Counted from the stretch's first letter, positions 16,830-27,265 are shown. The stretch: 64,000 bases of DNA from Leisingera daeponensis DSM 23529 (GCF_000473145.1 NZ_KI421501.1:26216-90215), one strand, 5' to 3'. Translations and numbers: made by a program. Notes: generated by a model from the sequence alone, not told the origin.

Positions 16830-17852
16830 GTGATCCAGCACCATTCCGCCGCCGGCACCGCCGCCTGGACCGATCTTCTGCGCTCGCTCAAGGACAGCGC
16901 GGTCTCCGGCCTGCGCGGCGCCCCCAAGCTCAAGACCATCGGCCGCAAGCGCTACTGGTACGACCACTACCGGATCGGCACCGAAACCGTGGACCGCTAC
17001 ATCGGCGAGGACACGGAGGAACTGCGCAGCCGGCTGGAGCGCCAGAAACCCATTGCCGAGGCCGAGAAACAGGCCAGCCGCGAGCGCGCCCGCCTGATGC
17101 GCACCCTGCGCGCCGAAGGCTACCTGATGGCCGATGCCGGCAGCGGCCAGGTGATCTCCGCCATGGCCCGCGCCGGGGTGTTCCGGCTCGGCGGCACCCT
17201 GGTCGGCACCCAGGCCTTCCGCTGCTACGAGGGCGAGCTGGGCGTGCGCATCACCTTCGACCAGGCGGCGATGACCGACGACATCGACATCGCCAGCTTC
17301 GAGCGGCTGTCCCTGGTGCTGCAGGACAGCGTCGATGCCCCGCTGGCGGATGTCTTCTCGGAGCTGAAGTTCGACCCCCTGCCCTCCACCGAAAAAGGCC
17401 AGGTCTGGCGCTGGCGGCAGACAGACCGCCGCACCCTGGTCGAATTCCTCACCCCCTCCTTCAGCGATCAGGAGGGCCTGCGCGACCTGCCCGCCCTCGG
17501 CGTCAGCGCCCAAAGCCTGCATTTCCTCAACTACCTGATTGCCGAACCGCTGCAGGCGCCCCTGCTCTACCGGTCCGGCGTGCTGATCCAGATCCCCCGG
17601 CCCGAACGATTTGCCATCCACAAGCTGATCGTCGCCGACCGCCGACGCGGCGGCGCCGACGCGCTGAAATCGCGCAAGGACCGGGCCCAGGCCGCCTTCC
17701 TGATCGAGGTTCTGCACGCCGAGCGCCCCGATGATCTGGCCGAGGCGTATGAGACCGCGATGGAGCGCGGCCCCGCCTGGCGCGCCCGCATCGCCGCCAG
17801 CCTGCAGCAGATGCCGGAAACCCGCGCCCTGCTGGACTCGCTGCCGTCCTGA
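16830..17852 (+). CDS. GSU2403-like nucleotidyltransferase-fold protein
   Basis: 340 residues resembling the GSU2403 family of nucleotidyltransferase-fold proteins. An N-terminal helical part (RKRYWYDHYRIGTETVDRYIG) is followed by the NTase core: GGTLVGTQAFRCYEG, then TDDIDIASF, where D-D-I-D carries the metal-binding acidic residues. The C-terminal half contains RSGVLIQIPRPERFAIHKLIVADRR, which also resembles MNT-type proteins. The start is GTG at 16830 with GGGGCAG before it. The gene is convergent with the AMP-ligase gene (7-base gap). No HEPN or other toxin partner is adjacent. Substrate unknown. Confidence 0.7.
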   Translation: MIQHHSAAGTAAWTDLLRSLKDSAVSGLRGAPKLKTIGRKRYWYDHYRIGTETVDRYIGEDTEELRSRLERQKPIAEAEKQASRERARLMRTLRAEGYLMADAGSGQVISAMARAGVFRLGGTLVGTQAFRCYEGELGVRITFDQAAMTDDIDIASFERLSLVLQDSVDAPLADVFSELKFDPLPSTEKGQVWRWRQTDRRTLVEFLTPSFSDQEGLRDLPALGVSAQSLHFLNYLIAEPLQAPLLYRSGVLIQIPRPERFAIHKLIVADRRRGGADALKSRKDRAQAAFLIEVLHAERPDDLAEAYETAMERGPAWRARIAASLQQMPETRALLDSLPS

Positions 17853-17859
17853 GCCCGCC

Positions 17860-19563
17860 TCAGCCGGCCTGCAGCTGCCGCACCATCTCGTCCCGCATCC
17901 GGAACTTCTGCGGCTTGCCGGTGACGGTCATCGGCAGCTCCGCCACGATCCGCACATGCTGCGGGATCTTGAAATGCGCGATCTGGCCGCGGCAATGGCT
18001 GCGCACCGCCTCTTCGTCCAGGCTGGCGCCCGCCGCCGCCACCACCCAGGCGCAGACCTGCTCGCCGAATTTCTCATCCGGCACCCCGAACACCTGCGCA
18101 TCCGCGATATCCGGATGGCGGATCAGAAACTCCTCGATCTCGCGCGGATAGATGTTCTCGCCGCCGCGGATGATCATATCCTTCACCCGCCCGGTGATGC
18201 TGCAAAACCCCTGATCGTCAAAGCTGCCCAGATCGCCGGTGCGCATCCAGCCGTCCCGGACCGCCCCGCCGGTCGCCTCCGGATCGTCCCAGTACCCCCG
18301 CATCACCGAATAGCCGCGCACCAGCAGCTCGCCGCGTTCGCCCGCAGGCACGGTGCGGCCCGCGCCGTCCACCGCCTTCACCTCCAGATGCGGATGCACC
18401 CGGCCCACGGTGGTGCAGCGTTTCTCTGCCGGATCAGAGGTAAAGCTCTGAAAGGACACCGGCGCGGTTTCGGTCATGCCATAGCAGATCGTCACCTCCT
18501 GCATATGCATGTCCCTGTTGACCCGCCGCATGATCTCGATCGGGCACGGCGCGCCCGCCATGATCCCGGTGCGCAAGGAGGACACATCGCGCGGGTTCTG
18601 GTCCAGCTCCTGCAGCATGGCGACAAACATCGTCGGTACACCGTAAAGCGCGGTCGCCCGCTCGGCGGCGGCGGCCTCCAGCACCGCGGCCGGCTCAAAC
18701 GCCTCGCCGGGGAAGATCATCGCAGCCCCCTTGGACACCGCTCCCAGCACCCCCATCACCATGCCGAAACAATGGTACAGCGGCACCGGGATCAGCAGCC
18801 GGTCGGCCTCCGTCAGCTTGATCCGGCTGGTGACGAACCGGGCGTTGTTGACGATGTTGAAATGCGTCAGCGTCGCCCCCTTGGGCAGCCCGGTGGTGCC
18901 GGAGGTGAACTGGATGTTGATCGCCTCCTCCGGCGTCAGATCCGCGCTGAGCGCGTCCAGCGCGGCGGCGTCCGCACCCGCGCCCATCCCCTGCACAGTG
19001 TCGAAAGAGAGCACACCGGGACCAGGATCCGCCGCCATCACCACCGCATGGCGCAAGGCAGGCAGCCGCGCGGCCGCCAGCCCTCCGGGGGCGGCGGCAG
19101 CCAGCTCCGGCGCCAGTTCGCGGATCATGCCCAGGTAGTTGGAACTCTTGAAGCTTTCCGCCGCGATCAGCACCTTGCAGCCGGTCTTGTTCAGCGCATA
19201 TTCCAGCTCCGCCAGCCGGTAGGCCGGGTTGATCGTCACCAGAATGGCGCCGATCCGGGCGGTGGCGAACTGGGTCAGCACCCATTCGCAGCGGTTCGGC
19301 GACCAGATGCCGACCCGGTCGCCCTTGCCGACCCCCAGCTCCAGCAGCCCCGCCGCCAGCTCATCCGCCCGCCGCGCCAGCTCCGCATAAGTCATCCGGA
19401 TGCCCGCATCCGGGAACACCAGCGCCTCGCGGCTGCCATGCCGCTCCACCGCCTGCCGCAGCAGCGCCGGGATGGTGATATGCTGCAGCGGCGGCTCATT
19501 CGGCCCCCGCACATGCGACAGGCCGTCAATCGGGGCGGTAGGATCAGGGTGCAGGTCAGTCAT
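17860..19563 (-). CDS. AMP-dependent acyl-CoA synthetase
   Basis: 567-residue ANL-superfamily ligase. Motifs: P-loop [17 protein letters not shown]5 [10 protein letters not shown]7 [10 protein letters not shown]8 [16 protein letters not shown] and the C-terminal catalytic lysine in TVTGKPQKF. It activates a fatty or short-chain acid to its CoA ester through an acyl-AMP. The start is the ATG at 19561-19563 with AGAGGACGGCC upstream. It lies 67 bases after the aldehyde dehydrogenase gene and in the same direction as the qhp operon. A role in activating the acids produced from amines is likely but inferred from context. Confidence 0.88.
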   Translation of the reverse strand: MTDLHPDPTAPIDGLSHVRGPNEPPLQHITIPALLRQAVERHGSREALVFPDAGIRMTYAELARRADELAAGLLELGVGKGDRVGIWSPNRCEWVLTQFATARIGAILVTINPAYRLAELEYALNKTGCKVLIAAESFKSSNYLGMIRELAPELAAAAPGGLAAARLPALRHAVVMAADPGPGVLSFDTVQGMGAGADAAALDALSADLTPEEAINIQFTSGTTGLPKGATLTHFNIVNNARFVTSRIKLTEADRLLIPVPLYHCFGMVMGVLGAVSKGAAMIFPGEAFEPAAVLEAAAAERATALYGVPTMFVAMLQELDQNPRDVSSLRTGIMAGAPCPIEIMRRVNRDMHMQEVTICYGMTETAPVSFQSFTSDPAEKRCTTVGRVHPHLEVKAVDGAGRTVPAGERGELLVRGYSVMRGYWDDPEATGGAVRDGWMRTGDLGSFDDQGFCSITGRVKDMIIRGGENIYPREIEEFLIRHPDIADAQVFGVPDEKFGEQVCAWVVAAAGASLDEEAVRSHCRGQIAHFKIPQHVRIVAELPMTVTGKPQKFRMRDEMVRQLQAG

Positions 19564-19630
19564 GGCCGTCCTCTGCTGGATAAACGGACCGGGCCGCCGC
19601 GACGGCAGCCCGGGCAAGGGTCAAACGCGA

Positions 19631-21034
19631 TCAGCCGCGGGCGACGTTGATCACCTGCATCTGGGTGTATTCCGCCAGCCCCTCGACCGATTGCTCGACA
19701 CCCAGGCCGGAGCCCTTGAAGCCGGCCATCGGGATATGCGGGCCGATGTTCAGCTGCTGGTTCACCCAGATGGTGCCGGATTCGATGCGCCCGGCGATTT
19801 CGGTTGCCTTGGCAGTATCGCCCGAATGCACCGATCCGCCCAGCCCGTAATCGGAGGCATTGGCCCGCGCGATCACATCGTCGATATCGTCAAAGCGGAT
19901 CACCGGCAGCACCGGGCCGAACTGCTCCTCGTCGACGATCTTCTGGCCGTCGGTCACATCGCGCACGATGGTGGGCGGCACGAAATAGCCGGGGCCGTCC
20001 TTGGGCGTCCCGCCGGCAATGATCTTGCCGCAGGCGCGGGCGTCCTCCAGGAAGCCCTTGATCTTGTCGAACTGCGCCTTGTTCTGGATCGGTCCGATGG
20101 TGGTCCCCTGCTTCATCCCGTCATCGACCACCGCCTGTTCGGCAAGGGCCGCCAGTTCGCTGCAGAACGCCTCGTAGATGTCGCTATGCACATAGGCGCG
20201 CTTCACCGCCAGGCACACCTGCCCCGCATTCAGGAACGCGCCGCCATAGACCTTTTCCGCCGCCGCCTTCACATCCACATCCGGCAGCACGATGGCCGGG
20301 TCGTTGCCGCCCATTTCCAGCGTCACCCGCTTCATCGTGTCCGCGGCACTCGCCATAATCCGCTTGCCGGTCTCGGAGGAGCCGGTAAAGCCGATCTTGG
20401 CCACATCCGGATGCGCCGTCAGCTTGGGGCCAAGGTCATTGCCATCGGTGATGATGTTCACAAGGCCCGCCGGGAAGATCCGGGCGCAGATTTCGCCCAG
20501 CTTCAGCGCCGCCACCGGGGTTGTGGGCGCAGGCTTCAGCACGATGGCATTGCCCGCCATCAGCGCAGGCCCGATCTTCCAGCAGCACAGGAGCAGCGGA
20601 AAGTTCCAGGCGATGATGCCCGCCACCACGCCCAGCGGTTTATGCCGGGTCTCGATCCTGAACTCGGCGTCGTCCTGAATCACCCGGTCCGGCAGCTCCA
20701 GCGTCGCGGTATGCGCCAGATACCCTTGCGACCAGGCCACCTCGCCCTGCGCCTCGGGCAGCGGCTTGCCCTGTTCCATGGTGATCAGCCGCGCCAGCTC
20801 ATCCGCCTCCTCGCCGATGGCGGCGGCCAGCGCCTCCACCTTGGCGCGCCGTTCCCTCATCGGCGTCTCCGCCCAGGCTTTCTGCGCCGCCTTTGCGGCA
20901 GCCACCGCCTCGTTCATCTGCGCCTCGGAGGCATGCGGCACGCGGGCAAAAACCTCCTCCGTGGCCGGGTTGATCACCTCGATCATGCGCTCCGCCGAAA
21001 CCTGTTCGCCGTTGATCAGCATGCAATAGTCCAT
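19631..21034 (-). CDS. NAD(P)-dependent aldehyde dehydrogenase
   Basis: 467 residues with the full aldehyde dehydrogenase core: K167 (IVLKPAPTTP), E240 (VTLEMGGND) and catalytic C274 (NAGQVCLAVKR). It would oxidise the aldehydes released when amine dehydrogenase deaminates primary amines, feeding the acyl-CoA synthetase downstream. It is 15 bases after the AraC gene, so it is probably part of the qhp transcript. Exact chain-length preference cannot be read from sequence. Confidence 0.9.
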   Translation of the reverse strand: MDYCMLINGEQVSAERMIEVINPATEEVFARVPHASEAQMNEAVAAAKAAQKAWAETPMRERRAKVEALAAAIGEEADELARLITMEQGKPLPEAQGEVAWSQGYLAHTATLELPDRVIQDDAEFRIETRHKPLGVVAGIIAWNFPLLLCCWKIGPALMAGNAIVLKPAPTTPVAALKLGEICARIFPAGLVNIITDGNDLGPKLTAHPDVAKIGFTGSSETGKRIMASAADTMKRVTLEMGGNDPAIVLPDVDVKAAAEKVYGGAFLNAGQVCLAVKRAYVHSDIYEAFCSELAALAEQAVVDDGMKQGTTIGPIQNKAQFDKIKGFLEDARACGKIIAGGTPKDGPGYFVPPTIVRDVTDGQKIVDEEQFGPVLPVIRFDDIDDVIARANASDYGLGGSVHSGDTAKATEIAGRIESGTIWVNQQLNIGPHIPMAGFKGSGLGVEQSVEGLAEYTQMQVINVARG

Positions 21035-21049
21035 TGCCGTTCTCCCTGT

Positions 21050-22039
21050 TTATCCGTCAGCCGGGTTTGATTGCAAAAGACAACCACGCCCCGGCGGCAG
21101 GGTCTTGGGCACCGGTGCCAAAGAGTTTGCGTCCTGCGCCAAAAATCCGCCCAGGGCGCAGGTGCTGAGGAACCCGCGCGGCGAGCAGCCGAATTGCTGG
21201 CGGAAGACCCGGTTGAAGTGGGAGATATCGCCAAACCCCGCGCCATAGGCGATCTGGGCAATCGGCACCCGCGCCCCCTGCCGCGCCGCATGGCGCAGCT
21301 TGCCCGCCACCGCGGCCAGCCGGGTGCGGGTCAGGCACTCGGTGAAGGTGGTGCCGTTCTCCTGAAACTCGCGCTGGAGCTGGCGCCGCGACAGCCCGGT
21401 GCGCGCGGCCAGCCTGTCCACCGTCAGTCCCGCCTCGCCGCTCAGCAGCTCCAGCGTCTCGCGCACCAGCCGGAACCGGTGCCTGCGGCTGCCAAGGCTG
21501 CCCGCACCCGGGCGCGCGCCGGCGGCAAAGGCCAGCGGCACCAGATCAAAGATATAGCCCGCGCTGTCCTCCCCGCCGCCATCCAGCAGCCCGCACAGGC
21601 TGGCGTGCAGCGGATGCGGCGGCGCGATCTTGCAGCCCGCTGCGGGCATCTCCCGGCGCCTCTCCAGCACCAGCGCCCGCGGCAGATGCGCCGACCGGAA
21701 CGCCGCAGGCCGGCCGCTGACGCGCAGTTCTGCCGCGCGGGTGGAATCGAGCAGCAGCAACTCCCCCGGCTGCAGCAGCGTCTCGCGGCCCGCGTGCTGG
21801 ATGCCGGTCTCGCCCTCCAGCTGGTGCAGCAGAAAGAAATGCTCCTGATCATCGCGCAGGATGCCCTTGCGGGTGCGCTCGATGCGGGCCGGCGGGCAGC
21901 GGATCTCGGCCACATCCACACCGCTGCGCCGCCGCAGGCCGAACGATCCCGCCCACACCCCGGCCTCCCGCTCCGGCGTCGCATAGTAATGGCCGCAATT
22001 GGCCCGCAGGGTGCTGTTCCAGTTGTCAAAGCAGATCAT
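21050..22039 (-). CDS. qhpR: AraC-family regulator at the end of the qhp operon (QhpR-like)
   Basis: 329 residues: an AraC-binding-domain-like sensor region (about 1-190) and a C-terminal double HTH with LTVDRLAARTGLSRRQLQREF and the second helix pair IAYGAGFGDISHFNRVFRQQFG, the AraC signature. In Paracoccus an AraC-type activator, QhpR, belongs to the same gene group and responds to amines. Its ATG overlaps the qhpE stop (ATGA), so it is made with the enzyme it would control, suggesting a positive feedback loop. The symbol rests on synteny; the second AraC gene at 30300 is a rival for the role. Confidence 0.75.
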   Translation of the reverse strand: MICFDNWNSTLRANCGHYYATPEREAGVWAGSFGLRRRSGVDVAEIRCPPARIERTRKGILRDDQEHFFLLHQLEGETGIQHAGRETLLQPGELLLLDSTRAAELRVSGRPAAFRSAHLPRALVLERRREMPAAGCKIAPPHPLHASLCGLLDGGGEDSAGYIFDLVPLAFAAGARPGAGSLGSRRHRFRLVRETLELLSGEAGLTVDRLAARTGLSRRQLQREFQENGTTFTECLTRTRLAAVAGKLRHAARQGARVPIAQIAYGAGFGDISHFNRVFRQQFGCSPRGFLSTCALGGFLAQDANSLAPVPKTLPPGRGCLLQSNPADG

Positions 22040-22692
22040 GCAGCGTGCGGCCCCCCTGCCCCGATGCGCTCGCGCCCCGTGAAGGACGGGGTTTGCAGCA
22101 TCTCCCCGATCCCGCCTTGCGCGCAGGCCCGGGCCAGCAGCCCGGTGAAATGCGCCGCCGCCAGGCTGGCGCCGCGCACCGGCGCGCCCGGACTGCCCGG
22201 ACAGGCGCCGAACCGCGCCCCCGGCAGATCCAGCAGCGACCACTGGCCGGGCGTGCAGCGCGCATCGCCCTGCACCGAGAAAACCCCTGCGCATCCCGCC
22301 GGATAAACCGGCGCGCCGCGCGCCGGGGCGGAGGCGACCAGCAGCTTGCCCGCCGCCAGCACCTCCGCCACCGCCTGCGCCAGCAGCGGGCTGGCCGCCC
22401 CCTGACCAAAGGAGCAGTGAACGATCGCCGCCTCCGACTCCGCGGCCCGGCGCAGCGCCTCCGCTACGGTGGCAACCGAGGCGGCGAGCCGCCCCGGAAA
22501 GATGCTGATCCCCAAGATACCGGCCGCGGGTGCATTGGCCCGGATGGCGGCGGCCATATGGCTGGCGTGCAGCGCCGCCGGGCTTTGGGCTGCCCGCGGG
22601 TGCAGCGCGCACAAGTCCATCCGGGCGGCAAGGCCGGGGGTCTCCGCCGCCAGCGGCCCGTCAATCAGCGCAATCAGCGGCGCGCGGGTCAT
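22036..22692 (-). CDS. qhpE: QhpE, subtilisin-like protease for the amine dehydrogenase gamma subunit
   Basis: 218 residues, a minimal S8-type protease. The catalytic triad can be placed at D11 (LIALIDG), H45 (LHASHMAAAI, equivalent to HGTHVAG) and S176 (GASLAAAHFTG, equivalent to GTSMATPHVAG). In Paracoccus QhpE removes the leader peptide of the cross-linked gamma subunit in the cytoplasm before export. It is coupled by ATGA overlaps to qhpF upstream and the AraC gene downstream. No signal peptide is visible, consistent with cytoplasmic action. Confidence 0.87.
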   Translation of the reverse strand: MTRAPLIALIDGPLAAETPGLAARMDLCALHPRAAQSPAALHASHMAAAIRANAPAAGILGISIFPGRLAASVATVAEALRRAAESEAAIVHCSFGQGAASPLLAQAVAEVLAAGKLLVASAPARGAPVYPAGCAGVFSVQGDARCTPGQWSLLDLPGARFGACPGSPGAPVRGASLAAAHFTGLLARACAQGGIGEMLQTPSFTGRERIGAGGPHAA

Positions 22693-24431
22693 GCGGCCCC
22701 CTCCGGCAGGCCGATCTCCATATCGAAATCCCCGCCCGCCGCCGCGCCGCCATGCGCGGTGAGGATGCGGGTGGTATTCGGGAAGGCCGCGTCGATATGG
22801 GCCAGGATCCGGGCCGCAGTGGCGGGATCCACCTCCGACAGCGCCTCATCCAGGATCAGGATGTCAAAGGGCTGCAGCAGCGCCCGCAGCAGGCACAGCC
22901 GCTGCCGCTCGCCGCCCGACAGGGTCAGCCCGCTTTCGCCCAGCATGGTGTCCAGCCCCCCTGCCCCGCGGAACCGCTCCGCCAGGCCGAACAGCTCCAG
23001 CATCTCCCATACCCGCGCTTCGTTCTCGGGCCTGGCCCAGAAGGCACGGCTCTGGAACAGATTGCCGCGCAGGCTGGCCCGCAGGGTAAAGGGCCGCTGC
23101 CCGGCATAGGCGACCCGCTCCGGCAAACCGGCGCCGCCCAGCAGGCTCAGGTCGGCACCGCCCAGGGTCACACGCCCGGCCAGGGGCCGCGCCCGCCCGC
23201 ACAGCACCGCCAGCAGGGAGGTCTTGCCCGCGCCGCTGGCCCCCCGCAGCGCCACCCTGGCGCCTTCGGGAATGGTCAGGGTCAGCGGCCCGGCCGGCGC
23301 CGCCGCCCCGCGGGAAACGGTCACGCCCGCCAGCCGCAGATCATAGCCGGCAGGCGCAAACCCGGCCGCCCGGGCGGGACCATCCGCCTGCATCACCGCA
23401 TCCAGCCGCGCCGCCGCAACCTTGACCCGCGCCTGCGCGTGCCACAGGCCCAGCAGCGACTGCATCGGCCCGGTCATGAACCCCATATAGGCGATGAAGG
23501 CGATCAGCGATCCCAGCGGCCACTCGCCCCGGATCACCATCAGCCCGCCCGCCAGAAAAATCGCCGAGCGGGTCAGCGCCGACAGCAGCACCGGCACCGC
23601 ACGGGTGAACTCGCCCCACAGGTTCTGCGCAATCAGCTTCCGGCTCAGCCCGGCATGATCCCGCAGGCTGCGCCGCTGTGCCCATCCCGCCCCGCGGGCC
23701 GCCTGCAGCGCAGGCAGGCCGAACAGGGTCTCCGACAGCCCCGCGCTGTAGCGCCCCTGCCTCTCGCGCACCATTGCCGCGTGGCGCTCTGTCCGGGGCC
23801 GCGCCCAGATCAGAAAGGCCAGCTCCGCCGGGGCCAGCAGCGCCGTCAGCAGCCCCAGCCGCCAGTCCAGCACCATCAGCATTGCCGAGCCGCCCACCAG
23901 CCGGATCAGCGCCGAGGAGCCGCCCAGCACCGCGTTAAACGCAAACTTCTGCACCTCCGCCGCGTCGCCATCAATCCGCGCCAGCAGCTCGCCCGCGCGC
24001 TGGCTGGCAAACCAGCCGGCAGGCTTGGCGGCCAGCCGCGACAGCAGCCTCTGCCGCATCCGCGCCAGCATCCGGACCGAGGCGCGCATGTGCAGGATAT
24101 TGCTCAGCGCGCCGGTGCCGGCGGCCAGCAGGCCGATCCCGAACAGCGCCAGCGACCAGATCACCAGCTCCGCGGCATCCCCCGCCATCAGCCCGCGGTC
24201 GATCACCAGCTTGCTGATATAGGGCGGCAGCAGGCCCAGGGCCGCGGCGGCAAAGCTGATCAGCAGCAGCACCGCCAGCCGCCGCCGGTGCGGGCGCAAC
24301 AGCGGCAGCAGCCAGGCAGCCGTGGCGGGCGTGAATAGCGCCGCGCCCGCCCGCGAAGGCAGGCGCGGCCAGGCCCGGGCGGCAGCACCGCCGCCCGGCT
24401 GGGGGGAGAGTTTGGCAGCAGGCCCGCTCAT
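22689..24431 (-). CDS. qhpF: QhpF, ABC transporter for gamma-subunit export
   Basis: 580-residue half-transporter: about six membrane helices in residues 35-330, then an ATPase domain with Walker A GASGAGKTS, signature LSGGERQRLCLLRALL and Walker B ILILDEAL. The D-loop (SEVDPATAARI) and H-loop (TAHGG) are present. In the qhp system it is thought to export the processed gamma subunit to the periplasm. It overlaps qhpB by four bases. Confidence 0.87.
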   Translation of the reverse strand: MSGPAAKLSPQPGGGAAARAWPRLPSRAGAALFTPATAAWLLPLLRPHRRRLAVLLLISFAAAALGLLPPYISKLVIDRGLMAGDAAELVIWSLALFGIGLLAAGTGALSNILHMRASVRMLARMRQRLLSRLAAKPAGWFASQRAGELLARIDGDAAEVQKFAFNAVLGGSSALIRLVGGSAMLMVLDWRLGLLTALLAPAELAFLIWARPRTERHAAMVRERQGRYSAGLSETLFGLPALQAARGAGWAQRRSLRDHAGLSRKLIAQNLWGEFTRAVPVLLSALTRSAIFLAGGLMVIRGEWPLGSLIAFIAYMGFMTGPMQSLLGLWHAQARVKVAAARLDAVMQADGPARAAGFAPAGYDLRLAGVTVSRGAAAPAGPLTLTIPEGARVALRGASGAGKTSLLAVLCGRARPLAGRVTLGGADLSLLGGAGLPERVAYAGQRPFTLRASLRGNLFQSRAFWARPENEARVWEMLELFGLAERFRGAGGLDTMLGESGLTLSGGERQRLCLLRALLQPFDILILDEALSEVDPATAARILAHIDAAFPNTTRILTAHGGAAAGGDFDMEIGLPEGAA

Positions 24432-25507
24432 CCCTGCGGCACGACATGCAGGGTGGAGACAGACATATCCCCGCCCGAGGGAATGCGGATCTCGCCGACC
24501 CGCTCCAGCGTCTCGCTGTCATAGATGCCGATGTCGTCATTGGTGCCCGCGACATAGATCTCTGTCCCGTCGCTGGAGACATTGATGACGTAGTAGGTGT
24601 GCGGCAGGTCCACCCGCTTCACCAGCTCCTTTGTCTCAAGGTTGTGCTTGGACAGCTGCGTATAGACGCCATAAAGGTGCTTGGGATCCACCGCACTGCG
24701 CACCGCCGAGAACATCAGCACCTCGAAGGACGCAAAATCGGCGATCTCGGTTTCCCCGCTGGTCAGATCAACCGACTGATACCCCCAGACAAAATCCGCC
24801 ATCTCCTGCTGGGTTTCGTCCGTAAACACCGCTGCGGTATACATCAGCAGCATCTCGTCGTTCTGGCTGCCGGTGGGCCAGAACGCCAGCACATCCGGCG
24901 GGCTGTAGGCGGGGCGGTCCCAGCTGGCATTGGCAATCGCCACCTCGGTCGCGCCGTTCGACGGGTCGACCCGGTAGATGTCATGCCCTGCAACGTAAAC
25001 CTGACCGTTGCGGTCGCTCGCCATCAGGGTGGAGCGGCGCGGCGCTTCGAAGGTGGCGGACGGCTTCGCCTCCAGCCCGGCGCCCGCGTCATAGACGGCA
25101 AACTCCGGCTGCATCACCTCATAGCGGTCGGTCTTCTTGCGCACCGGATTGCGCACCGTGTAGATCTGGCTGCCATCCTTGGACACCGCCAGCGAGGCCA
25201 GCGAGCGGCGGGTCACATCGCCCTCGGACTGGGCCGCGTGAAACACCTTCTCGCAGGTTTCGATATCGACACCCACAACGTCCTGCCAGTGGTTCAGCAG
25301 CACATAGGCGATGCGGTTGTCCGGCGACATCGCGATGACGCCGGGCGTCACATTCGCCCCCAGATCGCAGTCCGCTTTGACCGAGCGGTCCTGAGCGTCA
25401 AAGACATAGAGGTTGGAGGGCCGGGCCACCGTCACCAGGAGGTCGCCAGCGGCCAGCGGCAGGGCTGACGCGCAAAACGCGGCAGCAGCAAAAAGCGCGG
25501 ATTTCAT
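24428..25507 (-). CDS. qhpB: Quinohemoprotein amine dehydrogenase beta subunit QhpB
   Basis: 359 residues with a signal peptide (MKSALFAAAAFCASALPLAAG) and a seven-bladed beta-propeller built from repeats such as VYVAGHDIYRVDPSNG, IYVAGTNDDIGIYDSETLE and AYVLLNHWQDVVGVDIET. It is the non-haem beta subunit of the periplasmic amine dehydrogenase. The start is the ATG at 25505-25507, preceded by GAGGAGACCCGCATC; longer frames run over qhpC. Confidence 0.9.
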   Translation of the reverse strand: MKSALFAAAAFCASALPLAAGDLLVTVARPSNLYVFDAQDRSVKADCDLGANVTPGVIAMSPDNRIAYVLLNHWQDVVGVDIETCEKVFHAAQSEGDVTRRSLASLAVSKDGSQIYTVRNPVRKKTDRYEVMQPEFAVYDAGAGLEAKPSATFEAPRRSTLMASDRNGQVYVAGHDIYRVDPSNGATEVAIANASWDRPAYSPPDVLAFWPTGSQNDEMLLMYTAAVFTDETQQEMADFVWGYQSVDLTSGETEIADFASFEVLMFSAVRSAVDPKHLYGVYTQLSKHNLETKELVKRVDLPHTYYVINVSSDGTEIYVAGTNDDIGIYDSETLERVGEIRIPSGGDMSVSTLHVVPQG

Positions 25508-25520
25508 GATGCGGGTCTCC

Positions 25521-25844
25521 TCAGGTTTCGGCGTCGGTGGGATAGGTGGCGCCAAGCGCGCGCCAGTCCTTGGCGGCATTGGGCGCGCCCTCGTCCCAGT
25601 TCGGGTGGTTGACCATGATGTCGGGCACCTGCGCAGGCCACCAGCAGGGGTCGGAGCAGCCGTAAAGGTCGGCCTCCATCGGCTGGCACAGGGCGGCCAG
25701 CCCGCCAAAGGGATCGACCTCCCAGCCCGGATCGAAGGTGGTGGCACAGCCTGCGGTCACGGTCTGCATCGCGCGGACCTCCTCCATCTGGCCCTGGGCC
25801 GCAGCCTGCTGAACGCGTTCGGCTTTCTGATTGAGCGGTTTCAT
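25521..25844 (-). CDS. qhpC: Quinohemoprotein amine dehydrogenase gamma subunit QhpC (CTQ and thioether cross-links)
   Basis: 107-residue precursor that carries the catalytic cofactor. It has four cysteines, C33, C53, C63 and C67. Subtracting a leader of 26 residues puts them at 7, 27, 37 and 41, exactly the positions in the Paracoccus gamma subunit. Each partner is present: E42 (16), D59 (33), W69 (43, which with C63 becomes cysteine tryptophylquinone) and D75 (49). The non-hydrophobic leader, residues 1 to about 26, is the part removed by QhpE. The ATG overlaps the qhpD stop, so the peptide is made next to its radical-SAM modifier. Confidence 0.93.
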   Translation of the reverse strand: MKPLNQKAERVQQAAAQGQMEEVRAMQTVTAGCATTFDPGWEVDPFGGLAALCQPMEADLYGCSDPCWWPAQVPDIMVNHPNWDEGAPNAAKDWRALGATYPTDAET

Positions 25845-27265
25845 TTTCCAAACGCCCTCCTCGGCGCAACATGGTGGTGAAAGAACTGCGGTGCCTGGGC
25901 GATCAGCCGGGCATAGGCGGCGACGCCAAAGTCGATCCAGTCGCGCATCAGGTCGCAGTAGTGATAGGTCGGCATCATCGGATCGCTGAAATGGGCATAG
26001 CTCTCGTGGTAGCAGCCCCCCGCGCACAGGTTGCGGATCCGGCAGGTGGCGCAGCCCTTCTCGGTGCGGTCGGAGCGCGCCTTGATGAACCCCGACAGCT
26101 CCTTGCGCTTGATGCCCTCGTCGACGGTGCCGAACTGGTCCATTTCCGATCCGGTGAACCGGTGGCACAGGTTCAGCGCGCCGTCGTGATTGACCGCCAG
26201 CATCCCCACCCCGGCCCCGCAGGGCAGCGCCTTGGAGCGCCCCTCGTAGAGATCGTTCATCATCTGATGCATATTGGAAAAGCCGATGTTGCGGCCCTCC
26301 AGCGCCGCCTCGACATAGAGCCTGCCAAGGGATTTCATCCCCTCGAACACCTCCAGCAGCTCGGCCCCGTTGAGGTTGAAGGCATCCATGTCCCCCGAGG
26401 TGACCGGCGAGAACCCCACCTCGGCAAAGCCGATATCGTTGATCAGGTGGTCCCAGATCTCGATAATATTGGTGACCCCCGCCGTCAGGGTGACACGGGC
26501 GCCCACCGGCTTGGATGTGTAGCGTGACAGAAGCAGCCGCGCCTTGGCTGCCACCGTGTCATAGGTGCCCTTGCCGCCCACCGTCTTGCGGTTCAGATCG
26601 TGCTGCGCCTTGGGCCCGTCGATGGACACCGTCAGGCCAAAGCGATGGTCGTCCAGCCAGTCGATCAGCGGTTCCGTCAGCAAGGTCGCATTGGTCGTCA
26701 GGCTGAAGTTCACCGCCTTGCCAAGCGCTGCAAAATGCGGCTCGGCCCAGTCCACCACCTGCCGGATCAGGGGCAGGTTCGACAGCGGCTCGCCCCCGAA
26801 GAACACGATGTTATAGCTGTCCCGGTCCGGGTTCTCCGCCAGCAGCATCTCCGCCGACTTCCGCGCGGTGTCAAAGGCCATTTTCTGGCCTTTGGACGGC
26901 ACCGCCAGATCTTCCTTGTAGCAGTAGGAGCAGGCCAGGTTGCAGCCGGTGTTGACGTTCAGAACGATGGTGGTCAGCGGGAAGGTCTCGATCTCGATCG
27001 GCGGCCGTTCCGGCTGCAGCGGGCGGCCGTCGTTGACGATATCCAGCCGCACCAGCCCGTCAAGCCTTGCCGCCGCATCCTTGGCCGCAAACCGCGCCTC
27101 GAACTCGTCCATCGAGAACGCTTGCGCCTGCGCCGCATAGTCCAGGATATCGCGGTCCACCCCGTCCATCTCGAAGATCGAGGTGGTCGGGACGTGGAAC
27201 AGAACCTCGCGCCCCTCGACCGCTACCCGGTGCGCATTGGCCGGCTGATAGTGAAAGTCTTTCAT
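25841..27265 (-). CDS. qhpD: QhpD, radical SAM/SPASM enzyme forming Cys-Asp/Glu thioether cross-links
   Basis: 474 residues. The radical SAM cluster motif is C108-x3-C112-x2-C115 in [21 protein letters not shown]-type C-terminal region carries many cysteines ([38 protein letters not shown]). In the Paracoccus system QhpD installs the three cysteine-to-acidic-residue thioether bridges in QhpC. The length and domain order fit. It lies 17 bases after qhpA. Confidence 0.93.
   Translation of the reverse strand: MKDFHYQPANAHRVAVEGREVLFHVPTTSIFEMDGVDRDILDYAAQAQAFSMDEFEARFAAKDAAARLDGLVRLDIVNDGRPLQPERPPIEIETFPLTTIVLNVNTGCNLACSYCYKEDLAVPSKGQKMAFDTARKSAEMLLAENPDRDSYNIVFFGGEPLSNLPLIRQVVDWAEPHFAALGKAVNFSLTTNATLLTEPLIDWLDDHRFGLTVSIDGPKAQHDLNRKTVGGKGTYDTVAAKARLLLSRYTSKPVGARVTLTAGVTNIIEIWDHLINDIGFAEVGFSPVTSGDMDAFNLNGAELLEVFEGMKSLGRLYVEAALEGRNIGFSNMHQMMNDLYEGRSKALPCGAGVGMLAVNHDGALNLCHRFTGSEMDQFGTVDEGIKRKELSGFIKARSDRTEKGCATCRIRNLCAGGCYHESYAHFSDPMMPTYHYCDLMRDWIDFGVAAYARLIAQAPQFFHHHVAPRRAFGK

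Noticed and set aside
22530..24338. 602-codon plus-strand open frame opposite qhpE and qhpF
   Set aside because: Composition is dominated by Arg, Gln, Pro and His, and qhpF motifs on the other strand are unambiguous.
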